From Paenibacillus glucanolyticus NBRC 15330 (GTDB taxonomy: Bacteria; Bacillota; Bacilli; Paenibacillales; Paenibacillaceae), in the NCBI RefSeq assembly GCF_004000885.1, contig NZ_BIMC01000007.1:124001-188000 (forward strand): a stretch of 64,000 bases of DNA. The letters run 5' to 3'. This document shows, in pieces, positions 26,140 to 34,338 of this stretch (the first letter of the stretch is position 1; the number at the start of each line of letters is the position of its first letter). A program made the translations under genes and the position numbers. A model generated the notes under the pieces. That model was not told where the DNA came from, did not search any database, and saw only the letters and a list, made by a program, of their open reading frames with translations.

Positions 26140-27018
26140 TCATCCCTTCTCCGAACCCAGCATAACCCCTTTCGCAAAATACTTCTGGGCAAACGGATAG
26201 ATGAGCAGCACCGGAATCATGGACAACACAATCGTAGCGTTCTTCATGGCCTGCGGCGCCAATGCCGAGGAATCAACCAAGCTTGCATTATTGCCGCCTT
26301 CACTGAATATCAGCATGTCCCGGAGCACCACCTGCAGCGGATACATGTTGGCATCGTTCAGATAAATCATGGGGATAAAGAAGCTGTTCCAATGCCCCAT
26401 GAAATAAAACAACCCGATGGATGCCAGTGCAGGCTTCGAGAGGGGAATCACGATCTGGAACAGGATACGGTATTCAGACGCTCCATCCACAACGGCCGCT
26501 TCACGCAGTGATTCGGACATATTTTCATAGAAGCTTTTCAAGATCAGAAGCTCAAAGGTCCAAATCGCATTCGGAAGTACAAGTGCCCATACGCTGTCAA
26601 TCAGCCCTAGTTCCGACACAATGAGATAATTAGGGATAATTCCCGGATTCAGAAACATGGTCAGAATGATGGCCAGCAAAAAGAAATTGCGACCGAACAT
26701 ATCCCTGCGCGCCAGCGGATAGGCTGCTATGGCTGTCAGCAACAGATTGATTGCCGTTCCGAGCGCTGTGTACATCAACGTGTTCAGGTAAGCCCGCGGA
26801 ACCCGGTTATCCGTCAGGACCTGGGCGTACGCCTCCAGATTGAACCCTCTGGGAAACAACGTAACGTGGCCTTGCACAACCTCCGAGGTTGAACTGAGTG
26901 AAACCGCCGTAATGTAAATGACCGGATACACCGTCACGACGGCCAAACTGAGCAGAATCAGTGTATTGATCACATGAAACAGGGAGATGTTTCTGAGTCT
27001 GAACCGCTTGCTTACCAT
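26140..27018 (-). CDS. Carbohydrate ABC transporter permease, LplC/YtcP type
   Basis: The 292-residue inner-membrane protein has six predicted spans. Its EAA loop reads LREAAVVDGASEYRILFQIVIPLSKPAL, and the ending KYFAKGVMLGSEKG closely parallels that of the other LplC-type permease at 4444-5325. It overlaps the partner permease gene by 7 bases and so is translationally coupled. It forms the channel for the lipoprotein encoded at 28058-29674. Confidence 0.92.
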   Translation of the reverse strand: MVSKRFRLRNISLFHVINTLILLSLAVVTVYPVIYITAVSLSSTSEVVQGHVTLFPRGFNLEAYAQVLTDNRVPRAYLNTLMYTALGTAINLLLTAIAAYPLARRDMFGRNFFLLAIILTMFLNPGIIPNYLIVSELGLIDSVWALVLPNAIWTFELLILKSFYENMSESLREAAVVDGASEYRILFQIVIPLSKPALASIGLFYFMGHWNSFFIPMIYLNDANMYPLQVVLRDMLIFSEGGNNASLVDSSALAPQAMKNATIVLSMIPVLLIYPFAQKYFAKGVMLGSEKG

Positions 27019-27977
27019 AGTCCGCTCCCTCCCAATCTCTTGCTTAAATAGTTGGACGACAGGAGCAGAATCATAGCCACCAGCGCCTCGAACAGCCCAA
27101 CCGCAGTCGCATAACTGTAATTCGCCTCCAGAAGTCCTTTGCGATACACATAGGTGGAGAATACGTCCGCCACCTCATAGGTCATCGGGTTGTAGAGCAG
27201 CAGCACCTTCTCATAGCCGATACGGAGCATCGATCCGGTCTTCAGAATGAACATGATAATGATGGTAGGCATCATGGCCGGTATCGTAATCCTGAATATC
27301 ATATGGCGCCTCTTCGCACCGTCGACTTTGGCTGCTTCGTACAAGGAAGGACTGATCCCGGCGATGGCAGCCATATAGATGATCGCTTCATACCCGACGT
27401 TAGCCCAAATATCCGAGGACACATAGATGGTCCGGAACCAATTCGGATCGATAAGGAAGTATTTCTTCTCAAACCCGAGGGAGGCCAGCAGCTGATTCAG
27501 GATGCCTTGATTGGGCGAGAGAAAATCGATAATCATGCTGCTGATAATGACCACGGACAGGAAAGAGGGGAGGTAGCTTAGCGTCTGAACCGACTTCTTA
27601 AACCATTTGATCCTCACCTCGTTCAGGAGAATTGCCAAAATGATCGGGAACGGAAATCCGAAGATCAGATTGTATACGCCAAGCAGCAGGGTGTTCTTGA
27701 ACAGCATCCAAAAATCAGCGCTGCCGAAAAATTTCTCGAAATGCTTCAGTCCCACCCAATCACTCTCCAATATGCCGGTGAACACGCTGTAGTCCTTGAA
27801 GGCAATGATCATGCCGTATAGCGGCCCATATCGGAAAATGAGGTAAAAGAGCAGGCAGGGGATCAGCAATATCAGCAGCTGTCTGTCGCGCTTGATATGC
27901 AAAAAGGCTGCAGTCGTTCGCTTGGCAAATCCGGCACGGGGCCGGGCATTATTCGTTTTGGTGCCTGCACTGGCCAT
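27012..27977 (-). CDS. Carbohydrate ABC transporter permease, LplB type
   Basis: The 321-residue permease has a basic N-terminus (FAKRTTAAFLHIKRDRQ), about six membrane segments and the EAA loop YEAAKVDGAKRRHMIFRITIP. The ending NYLSKRLGGSGLW is typical of the LplB class. The ATG at 27977 has TAAGGAGG. It stands between the binding protein gene (80 bases upstream) and the second permease (7-base overlap). It is a paralogue of the product of 5348-6343. Confidence 0.92.
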   Translation of the reverse strand: MASAGTKTNNARPRAGFAKRTTAAFLHIKRDRQLLILLIPCLLFYLIFRYGPLYGMIIAFKDYSVFTGILESDWVGLKHFEKFFGSADFWMLFKNTLLLGVYNLIFGFPFPIILAILLNEVRIKWFKKSVQTLSYLPSFLSVVIISSMIIDFLSPNQGILNQLLASLGFEKKYFLIDPNWFRTIYVSSDIWANVGYEAIIYMAAIAGISPSLYEAAKVDGAKRRHMIFRITIPAMMPTIIIMFILKTGSMLRIGYEKVLLLYNPMTYEVADVFSTYVYRKGLLEANYSYATAVGLFEALVAMILLLSSNYLSKRLGGSGLW

Positions 27978-28057
27978 GGGGTAACCTCCTTAAAGCTGAA
28001 GGGGCAGCATCGGTATAAGAACGGATACTGCCTACAAGCAGCTTTATTCTGTCTTCA

Positions 28058-29674
28058 TTACTTGGATGCATTTGCCTCATCAAATCGCTTCTGTGCGTTG
28101 TTGAAAATTTCGACCAATTGGGAAGCCCCTTGCTTCTCGGCCGCTGCCTGCCATTGCTGCCACTCGGCATCTCCATAATTCTTGTTCAGAATGTATTTGG
28201 AATTGAACTCATTCGCCGATTTGTTGAGCGCGGTATGAAGCTCGGCAATCTTAGATGTTTCCTCATCCGTAAAGTTCAGGATGGGATCGTACGGCTCAAA
28301 GTTGCCTGCATTCAGGCGCTTATCCTGCGCTTCCTGCTCCTTCTCCGTAAAGTTGTAATACACACTGCGTTTGTCGGAGTTTACATACATCCCCTGCAGC
28401 CACAGTCCATAACGGTCCTCCAGCACTTTAATGTCCACGAGCGGTACATCGGTAAGCTCCGGATAAACCGCCTTATCGCCTTCGATCTTGAATGTCTCTC
28501 CTTCAACCCCCATCGTGACAAGAGTCGCACCCGACGGACTGGTTAAATAATCAAGAAGCTTGAGCGCTGCTTCCTTGTTATCGTTGTTGGCTACAGCAAT
28601 ACTGAAGCTGTTGTCGATCTTGGGCAGTGTAGCCCCATTGCCTGTCGGTCCAACCGGCGTGCCGTAACGAAGATTATAATTCGGGTTCTGATCCTTAATC
28701 TGGTTGTAGAACAGGTCGAGTCGGCCAATCCAGTCAAAAGTTACGAAAGACTTGTTGCCGGATGTCATCTTGGCTGTCCAGGACTCATCCGTATCCGTCA
28801 GAAATTCAGGGTCCATCAACCCTTCGTTGTACAGCTTCTTCATGAAATCAATCATCTCTTTATGTTCCGGCTGGATGGAGGCATACTTCCACTGCTTGGA
28901 TGCCTCGTCATAATAAGTTGGATAATCTTTGCCTCCAAGCCCCCATCCGTAAGACCAATCACGGAAGATGAACTCTTTGGTTTTCGAGGCGTAGGGATAG
29001 GAGTCCGGATGGGCTTCTTTCAGCTTTTTCAAAGCATCATAGAATTCTTCCGTCGTGCTCCATTCTTTTATGCCAATTTCATCAAATACATCCTTCCGGT
29101 ACAGAAAACCGTGATTGACGTCGCGGTTGATATTGGCAATCGGCCAGGTGTAAATATTGCCCTCTTGATCGCCGAAGGACGATATGACCCACGGATTCTC
29201 CTCGACATACAATTTCTTGAAGTTTGGCAGCATATCGATGTATTCATTGATAGCAACGACCGCATTTTGCTGACCGATCTTCTTGAGTTCCGATGGCGTA
29301 AGCCCGTGGAATACGTCCGGAAGCTTGCCGGAGGCCACCGTCACTCTCAATTTATCAGCGAAGGTTGCCGGTGAATATGCTTGAAAGTTCACCTTGATTC
29401 CCGTCCGTTTCTCTATTTCTTTGGCAATGAGGGAATCATTCAAATTGGTCTTCTCGCTCGCAACCATCCACGTAATCGTGGTTGGTTTATCCACGAGCGG
29501 AAGCGCAAGCCCGCCGGTATCCCCGTATTGGTCAGGATCTGCCGGAGCCGAAGGAGACGGTGCCGTTTCTCCGCCCGCTTTCGGAGCCGCCCCTTTATCT
29601 CCCCCGCTGCATGCTGCCAGCATCGAAACGATGAATGTGAACACAAGTACCATGCATAGCCATTTTTTTGTCAT
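28058..29674 (-). CDS. Sugar ABC transporter lipoprotein binding protein, LipO/LplA type
   Basis: This exported lipoprotein has about 538 residues, with lipobox SMLAAC (acylated C22), a Gly/Ala/Pro-rich tether and a family 1 solute-binding fold of the large Paenibacillus class. An ATG at 29707 is in frame, but GAGGAGG lies seven to eight bases before the ATG at 29674, and the longer form would put charged residues in front of the signal peptide. It is the first gene of the operon binding protein, permease, permease, AraC, dehydrogenase. It captures an oligosaccharide of unknown identity. There is no ATPase gene in the cluster. Confidence 0.92.
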   Translation of the reverse strand: MTKKWLCMVLVFTFIVSMLAACSGGDKGAAPKAGGETAPSPSAPADPDQYGDTGGLALPLVDKPTTITWMVASEKTNLNDSLIAKEIEKRTGIKVNFQAYSPATFADKLRVTVASGKLPDVFHGLTPSELKKIGQQNAVVAINEYIDMLPNFKKLYVEENPWVISSFGDQEGNIYTWPIANINRDVNHGFLYRKDVFDEIGIKEWSTTEEFYDALKKLKEAHPDSYPYASKTKEFIFRDWSYGWGLGGKDYPTYYDEASKQWKYASIQPEHKEMIDFMKKLYNEGLMDPEFLTDTDESWTAKMTSGNKSFVTFDWIGRLDLFYNQIKDQNPNYNLRYGTPVGPTGNGATLPKIDNSFSIAVANNDNKEAALKLLDYLTSPSGATLVTMGVEGETFKIEGDKAVYPELTDVPLVDIKVLEDRYGLWLQGMYVNSDKRSVYYNFTEKEQEAQDKRLNAGNFEPYDPILNFTDEETSKIAELHTALNKSANEFNSKYILNKNYGDAEWQQWQAAAEKQGASQLVEIFNNAQKRFDEANASK

Positions 29675-30071
29675 GTGCTTGCCTCCTCTAAATCTATTCT
29701 TTGTCATTGAATTCCACTGACTGAACCTGTGCGCAATCGCTATTCTACCCCCGTCATTCTTCTCGTCATTTCTCGCTGCAGTATTCTGCTGACAACATGT
29801 TCAATGTAAGATACTCCCTATCACTCCTCCTCAAGTTGTGAACTCCCTGTCCCAAACAGGGAATATTCTAAAATGGTTCAGGCAGCTGCTGCCGATTCTC
29901 CGGCACGTCTTTTTCCACCCATCCACATCATAAAAACGCTTCCATCATTCGTAAAGCAGTGTATTTCTGCGAGATGCTGTTTTTTTTCGCTTTTTGAGGT
30001 CCCAGCGCTGAAAACCCGCACAGCATCAGGCATTATTAACATGTGGAAAATGCTAAAGCAGTAGAAATAGA
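29675..30071 (-). other. Promoter-bearing gap upstream of the second importer operon
   Basis: No convincing gene. An inverted repeat TCCCTGT-cccaa-ACAGGGA (29844-29850 and 29856-29862) lies about 170 bases before the importer start and may be an operator or leader hairpin. Short ORFs on both strands here (63 and 76 codons) lack good ribosome sites. Confidence 0.35.
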
Positions 30072-30106
30072 TAAAAAAATAGAGGGATTTCATAACGAAA
30101 TCCCTC
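30072..30106 (-). terminator. Terminator of the serine dehydratase operon
   Basis: A perfect 10-base stem (GAGGGATTTC 30082-30091 with 30097-30106) has a 5-base loop and is followed on the minus strand by TATTTTTTTAT. It lies 97 bases after the sdaAA stop. Confidence 0.88.
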
Positions 30107-30202
30107 ACGAAGCATGTTAAATTTCTTCTCTTCTATCATCGTACATTCACGGGGCAGAACACTTAGGGAGTTTTATTGCAGCGGGTCACAGAGGATGTAA
30201 AT

Positions 30203-31135
30203 TCACTCACCCGGTTGATCTTTTTTTGCTTTGGCACCCTTTCCCCTCAGTTTCTTGCCTTCCTTGCCGTACAGGTCCTTCAGGATTTTTTTTCCTGTCG
30301 GTGTCTGTGCAAGTCCGCCCTTCGCCGTTTCCCTATGCTTGGACGGCATGGCCGTGCCCACTTCCAGCATCACGTCAATCACTTCATCGGATGGAATGAC
30401 GCTGCGTACGCCGGCAAGCGCCATGTCTGAAGCAGCCAGTGCCGTCACGGCACCGAAGCCGTTGCGCACGATGCAGGGGATCTCCACCAAACCGCCGACC
30501 GGGTCACAGATAAGCCCGAGGGAATTCTTCAGTGCGAGGCCTACAGCATGAACGGCCTGCTCAGGCGTGCCGCCTCGCAGCTCTGTCAATGCTCCTGCTG
30601 CCATGCCGATGGCCGAGCCGACTTCCGCCTGACAACCGCCCTCAGCACCGGAAATAAAGGAATTGTTGGCAATCACATATCCGATCGCGCCTGCACTGAA
30701 CAGCCCCATAACCAGGTGCTCGTCATCCCAGCCAAACCGCTCCTGGGTACTGACAAACACTCCGGGAATGATGCCGCATGACCCCGCAGTCGGTGTAGCC
30801 ACGATGCGTCCCATTGAAGCATTCACTTCCGATACAGACAAGGCATAAGCCAGTGCCGTACAAGCATCGATGCCCAGCGCGGGTACGCCGCTGCTCATAT
30901 ACTGATGAACACGAACCGCATCCCCGCCGGTCAGCCCGCTTTTGGAAGGGACCGGTTCATGAATTCCCCGGTGGACCGCTTCCTTCATGATGCCGTAGTA
31001 GTCGGCCATCTGCTTGAATGTCTCTTCCTCGCTCTTGCCGGTCTCCTTGATCTGCTCCTTCAGCATGAGCTGGCCTATTGTAACCTGATCCTCCCGGCAG
31101 CATGCGATAATCTGCTCCAGTGTAGAGAATTTCAT
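30203..31135 (-). CDS. sdaAA: L-serine dehydratase, iron-sulfur-dependent, alpha subunit
   Basis: The 310-residue catalytic subunit of the two-subunit serine deaminase turns serine into pyruvate and ammonia using a [4Fe-4S] cluster. Visible Cys motifs are GSCGIIPG and the pair LICDPVGGLVEIPCIVRNG, which supply cluster ligands. The N-terminal half carries SGVPALGIDACTALAYAL. The C-terminal tail is Lys-rich, as is common. It overlaps sdaAB by the ATGA junction (4 bases) and has its ribosome site inside that gene. The split arrangement is the Bacillus type; E. coli has a fused enzyme. Confidence 0.96.
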   Translation of the reverse strand: MKFSTLEQIIACCREDQVTIGQLMLKEQIKETGKSEEETFKQMADYYGIMKEAVHRGIHEPVPSKSGLTGGDAVRVHQYMSSGVPALGIDACTALAYALSVSEVNASMGRIVATPTAGSCGIIPGVFVSTQERFGWDDEHLVMGLFSAGAIGYVIANNSFISGAEGGCQAEVGSAIGMAAGALTELRGGTPEQAVHAVGLALKNSLGLICDPVGGLVEIPCIVRNGFGAVTALAASDMALAGVRSVIPSDEVIDVMLEVGTAMPSKHRETAKGGLAQTPTGKKILKDLYGKEGKKLRGKGAKAKKDQPGE

Positions 31136-31815
31136 GACTGTACCTCCTCTGCGGTCAAATCCGCAACTACGACGCGATGCACACTCGGCAGTCCTTCAAT
31201 ATGCTTCATCAGCTCAACAGGAACAGCCTCATCCGACTCGACTACCGTCATGGCATCGCCGCCTCTTCCCTTACGATCTACATCCATATAGGCAATGTTC
31301 ACGCCGCCGCCCTCCAGGAGTCTGGTAATATGGGCGACCATGCCCGGCGTATCATCATGGAAGACCAGCAGCACCGGATAATTCATCGTAAACTTGACGT
31401 CAAAACCATTCACGCGCAGCATCTCCACACTGCCTCCGCCAATGGAAGCGCCTGCAATGATATCGGTATGCTCCCCGTCTTTCAGTCTTAACTCCACGGT
31501 ATTCGGATGAAAGGCCACATTCTGTGCGGTCCTGAACTTGAGTTCGATGCCTGCCGCTTCGGCAAGCTCTATGGAATTTCGGATACGCATATCGTCCGTG
31601 GCAAAATCAAGCAAGCCGCCCACGACAGCCAAATCGGTGCCGTGACCGCGGTAGGTTTCAGCAAAAGAACCGTAAAATACAATTTCCGCCTGATCGGGGA
31701 ACGCTCCAAATATGCGCCGCGCAGCTCTGCCGATCCGCACGGCCCCTGCGGTATGAGAGCTGGACGGCCCTACCATACTGGGCCCAATAATAGAAAATAC
31801 ATCTTTAAACCGCAT
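31132..31815 (-). CDS. sdaAB: L-serine dehydratase, iron-sulfur-dependent, beta subunit
   Basis: The 227-residue partner has an N-terminal serine-dehydratase beta domain (FSIIGPSMVGPSSSHTAGAVRIGR) and a C-terminal ACT domain (about 148-220, VLLVFHDDTPGMVAHITRLLEGGGVNIAYM). The ACT domain is the likely serine-binding or allosteric site. It is coupled to the alpha subunit gene by a 4-base overlap. The DapA-like gene lies only 39 bases upstream, so all four genes from 33953 downwards may be one transcript. Confidence 0.96.
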   Translation of the reverse strand: MRFKDVFSIIGPSMVGPSSSHTAGAVRIGRAARRIFGAFPDQAEIVFYGSFAETYRGHGTDLAVVGGLLDFATDDMRIRNSIELAEAAGIELKFRTAQNVAFHPNTVELRLKDGEHTDIIAGASIGGGSVEMLRVNGFDVKFTMNYPVLLVFHDDTPGMVAHITRLLEGGGVNIAYMDVDRKGRGGDAMTVVESDEAVPVELMKHIEGLPSVHRVVVADLTAEEVQS

Positions 31816-31854
31816 GCGCGATTCCCCACTTTCGACTATTCTGCCCTCATTGTA

Positions 31855-32937
31855 TCAGTCCGCGAGCCATCTTTCCAAGTGCTCTTGAATAAATTCATCA
31901 TCGTTCAAATGCGGATAGTCCCGGTAAACTCTGTCAATCTCCGCGGATTGGCCCGGAGAAAGCGTTTCATTCGGATTCAGGCACCACGTGCCTCGCAGCA
32001 GCCCCTGCCTGCGGAGCACCTCATGAATGCCTGGAATGCAGCCTGCAAACTGATGCGCAGGATCGAAGAAGGCTGCATTGGAATCCGTGACCTCGGCATT
32101 ACGGGTCAGCCATTCCTTGGCAAGGTGCTCCTGGCTGCGTGCTTCCTTGATCTCTTCCAGCAGCTTCACCGCTTTATTCGTCCAAACCGCCCAGTGACCG
32201 AGCAGACCGCCGACAATTGGCTTGGTGACCATCGTTCCGTTCACCCGGAACCCATACGTTGTCAGCAGATCATTAACGATGTTGTCATCGTTCCCCGTAT
32301 ACAGCGCAATATCCTCGCTGCGGCTTGAATAACAGACGGCACGAACGACGTCAATCGTCTGGTAGCGGTTGAAGGGAGCCATTTTGATAGCAACGATATT
32401 CGGAATTTCAGCGAATGCTCGCCAGAAGTCGAACGAGAAGATATTGCCGCCAACCGATGGCTGAAGATAGAATCCGATCACCGGCATGATGCTCGCAATT
32501 CTTTCCGTGCGCTCCAGAATGTCCTCCTCGCTCCAGCCGTTTAAGCCGCCCATACTGAGAAGAACCGCATCATAACCAAGCCTGCGAGCAACCTCCGTCT
32601 CCTCCACCGCCTGTTCCGTCGGACCACAGACTCCGGCCACCATGATAAAGGGTCGAGCAAGCGCAGCCTTTCGAATTTCCTCTGCTGCAAGACGCAGCAC
32701 GGGTTCATACAGATCGATGCCTTTGTCTCGAATCTCGAATTGAGTGGAATGAACACCTACCGCAACACCTCCTGAACCGGAGGCGGCATAATAGCGGGTT
32801 AATGCCCGCTGGCGGCGTTCATCCAGCCTCCGGTTCTCATCCAAGGCAAGCGGGTGCGCCGGAATAACGAGTCCTTCATGAAGGGCCTTCAGCTTCTCGG
32901 GCGCCAGCTGCTGGGCTGTAGGGACCTGTCCTCTCAT
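31855..32937 (-). CDS. DapA-family aldolase (dihydrodipicolinate synthase-like)
   Basis: The 360-residue TIM-barrel protein belongs to the DHDPS/N-acetylneuraminate lyase family. The Schiff-base lysine is probably the Lys in NIVAIKMAPFNRY. Other motifs are VIPAHPLALDENRRLDERRQRALTRYY at the N-terminus and YTGNDDNIVNDLL, where the family has its GxD loop. It is longer than lysine-pathway DapA (about 290 residues) and belongs to a catabolic subgroup acting on sugar-acid or keto-acid substrates. It overlaps the upstream SDR gene by one base (TAATG), so the two products very likely act in the same pathway. The ATG follows AAAGGGGAAA. Confidence 0.85.
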   Translation of the reverse strand: MRGQVPTAQQLAPEKLKALHEGLVIPAHPLALDENRRLDERRQRALTRYYAASGSGGVAVGVHSTQFEIRDKGIDLYEPVLRLAAEEIRKAALARPFIMVAGVCGPTEQAVEETEVARRLGYDAVLLSMGGLNGWSEEDILERTERIASIMPVIGFYLQPSVGGNIFSFDFWRAFAEIPNIVAIKMAPFNRYQTIDVVRAVCYSSRSEDIALYTGNDDNIVNDLLTTYGFRVNGTMVTKPIVGGLLGHWAVWTNKAVKLLEEIKEARSQEHLAKEWLTRNAEVTDSNAAFFDPAHQFAGCIPGIHEVLRRQGLLRGTWCLNPNETLSPGQSAEIDRVYRDYPHLNDDEFIQEHLERWLAD

Positions 32938-33953
32938 TAGAATTTCCCCTTTCTCTCTTGGAAGTGAGTCGGCTTATTCCAGCTTGCGCCGCCGGATAAC
33001 ACCCATTCGGCGGTCCAGTCCAGCATCTGCAGCAAAGACACCCTCGGATAACCGAACAGCTGGTGCGATTTCGAAGCATTGTTCAGGAGCGCCGTTTCGG
33101 ACTCGGTGCCCGTAAAGCTCACTTCCTTGCCCATTCGTGCAGCCAGTTCCTGCGCCGCCCAGCGGATCGACATCGTTTCCGGTCCGGTAACGTTAATGAT
33201 TTCGGGCGGCGTGCTGCAATGCAGGAGTGAGCGGAGCGCCATTTCGTTGGCATCCCCCTGCCATATCATATTCGCATGCCCCATCGCAAGGTGAATCGGA
33301 CGATCCTCATGGATCGTTTTGGCCAATTCATGAAGAACGCCATAGCGCATATCAATCGCATAATTCAAACGGTACACCGCCATCGGAGTTCCATTCTTGT
33401 GAGAGAAGTACTCAAAGACGCGCTCTCTTCCCAGGCAGGACTGCGCGTACTCTCCGACCGGCTCCGGTGCCACGGATTCGCTGACTCCGCCGCTGCTCAC
33501 CGCTGAGAACGGATACACATTTCCCGATGAGAACACCACCATGCGGGATGTCTTGAATTTCTCGGCCACCCGGCCCGGCAAATAGGCATTCATCGCCCAG
33601 GTAAAATGTTCACGGCCCGTTGTGCCGAATTTATTCCCTGCCATGTAGACCACATTGGCAGCTTCGGGCAGCTGCTGGAGCTCATCATCGTTCAGCAGAT
33701 CGCATGAAATGGTCGCTACGCCCACCTCTTCCAATTCGCGTCTGGCTTCGGCATTGCTAAACCGGGACACCCCTATGATCCGCTTGCTGCCACCGCCTTC
33801 ACGAACGGCATTAGCAGCAAGCTTCGCAAGGCTTGGGCCCATTTTTCCGCCGACGCCCAGCACAAGGATATCGCCCTCCAAAGACGCCAGATCGGTAACA
33901 AGCTGCTCTGATGGCTCAGCCAGCTTCGCTTCTAATTCCGCAACGGTTAACAT
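32937..33953 (-). CDS. NAD-dependent epimerase/dehydratase-like (SDR) protein, atypical active site
   Basis: This SDR-fold protein has about 338 residues and the cofactor loop GVGGKMG near residue 36. The expected catalytic motif YxxxK reads YAQSC, so the lysine appears to be replaced by cysteine, which would alter or abolish classic SDR chemistry. The C-terminal half recognises substrate (NVTGPETMSIRWAAQELAARMGKEVSFTG). ATG at 33953 is preferred over an in-frame TTG at 33959 because GGAGGAG is better spaced. It is coupled with the DapA-like gene and followed by serine dehydratase genes. The pathway is unknown. Confidence 0.82.
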   Translation of the reverse strand: MLTVAELEAKLAEPSEQLVTDLASLEGDILVLGVGGKMGPSLAKLAANAVREGGGSKRIIGVSRFSNAEARRELEEVGVATISCDLLNDDELQQLPEAANVVYMAGNKFGTTGREHFTWAMNAYLPGRVAEKFKTSRMVVFSSGNVYPFSAVSSGGVSESVAPEPVGEYAQSCLGRERVFEYFSHKNGTPMAVYRLNYAIDMRYGVLHELAKTIHEDRPIHLAMGHANMIWQGDANEMALRSLLHCSTPPEIINVTGPETMSIRWAAQELAARMGKEVSFTGTESETALLNNASKSHQLFGYPRVSLLQMLDWTAEWVLSGGASWNKPTHFQERKGKF

Positions 33954-34009
33954 CAACAATCTCCTCCTCCGATATGTAATTCCCCTTCATCATACGGCCT
34001 TACTCAATA

Positions 34010-34036
34010 TAAAGACAAATCTTTTAATCGTCTTTA
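34010..34036. promoter_or_regulatory. Inverted repeat TAAAGAC/GTCTTTA upstream of the SDR gene
   Basis: TAAAGAC (34010-34016) and GTCTTTA (34030-34036) are spaced by 13 bases in an AT-rich stretch 57 bases before the SDR start. It resembles an operator over a promoter. The GGDEF-like regulator encoded nearby is a possible binder, but there is no direct evidence. Confidence 0.35.
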
Positions 34037-34139
34037 AATAAGATTGGTTGATGGGAAATGATCTCCGGTTGTCTCCTTCTCGGGAGAGATTTATCGTTAG
34101 GGTCTTCGCAACAGGTACAGAAACCCTTATCCATGCATG

Positions 34140-34166
34140 AAAAAAAGCCCCCTGATCTCAGGGAGC
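34140..34166 (-). terminator. Terminator overlapping the end of the 46-residue gene
   Basis: On the minus strand GCTCCCTGA pairs with TCAGGGGGC around a two-base GA, followed by seven T (34140-34146). The stem includes the stop codon of the small gene. Confidence 0.75.
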
Positions 34167-34298
34167 AAACGAAATGTTCAGCACAATATATCGAAGCACA
34201 AAGAAGGCAATGATGAAGGATGCTGCCAGTCCCAGCAGCGTAAATATAAAGATTTTCTCAAAGCGGGAAAACTTAGCTTTCGTTCTCGTACTCTTCAA
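34158..34298 (-). CDS. Single-span membrane microprotein, 46 residues
   Basis: This small gene starts with TTG at 34298 after GAGGTGATGTC and ends TGA 34158-34160. The product has a basic cytoplasmic head (MKSTRTKAKFSRFEK) and one transmembrane helix (about residues 16-42, IFIFTLLGLAASFIIAFFV). A good ribosome site and a terminator that overlaps its stop codon argue that it is real. It lies 40 bases downstream of the GGDEF-like regulator on the same strand, so the two probably form one transcript. The family is not recognised. Confidence 0.7.
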   Translation of the reverse strand: MKSTRTKAKFSRFEKIFIFTLLGLAASFIIAFFVLRYIVLNISFAP

Positions 34299-34338
34299 GA
34301 CATCACCTCATCTACCATTATAGCGTATATATGATAGC

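Noticed and set aside
24947..26200. Plus-strand open frame of 417 codons
   Set aside because: Antisense to the AraC-type regulator; His/Ile/Gln-rich composition typical of a reverse-complement artefact.
29873..30108. Short frames on both strands in the gap before sdaAA
   Set aside because: No ribosome sites; the minus frame runs through a clear terminator.
31507..32328. Plus-strand open frame of 273 codons
   Set aside because: Covers the end of sdaAB and the DapA-like gene on the opposite strand; no ribosome site.
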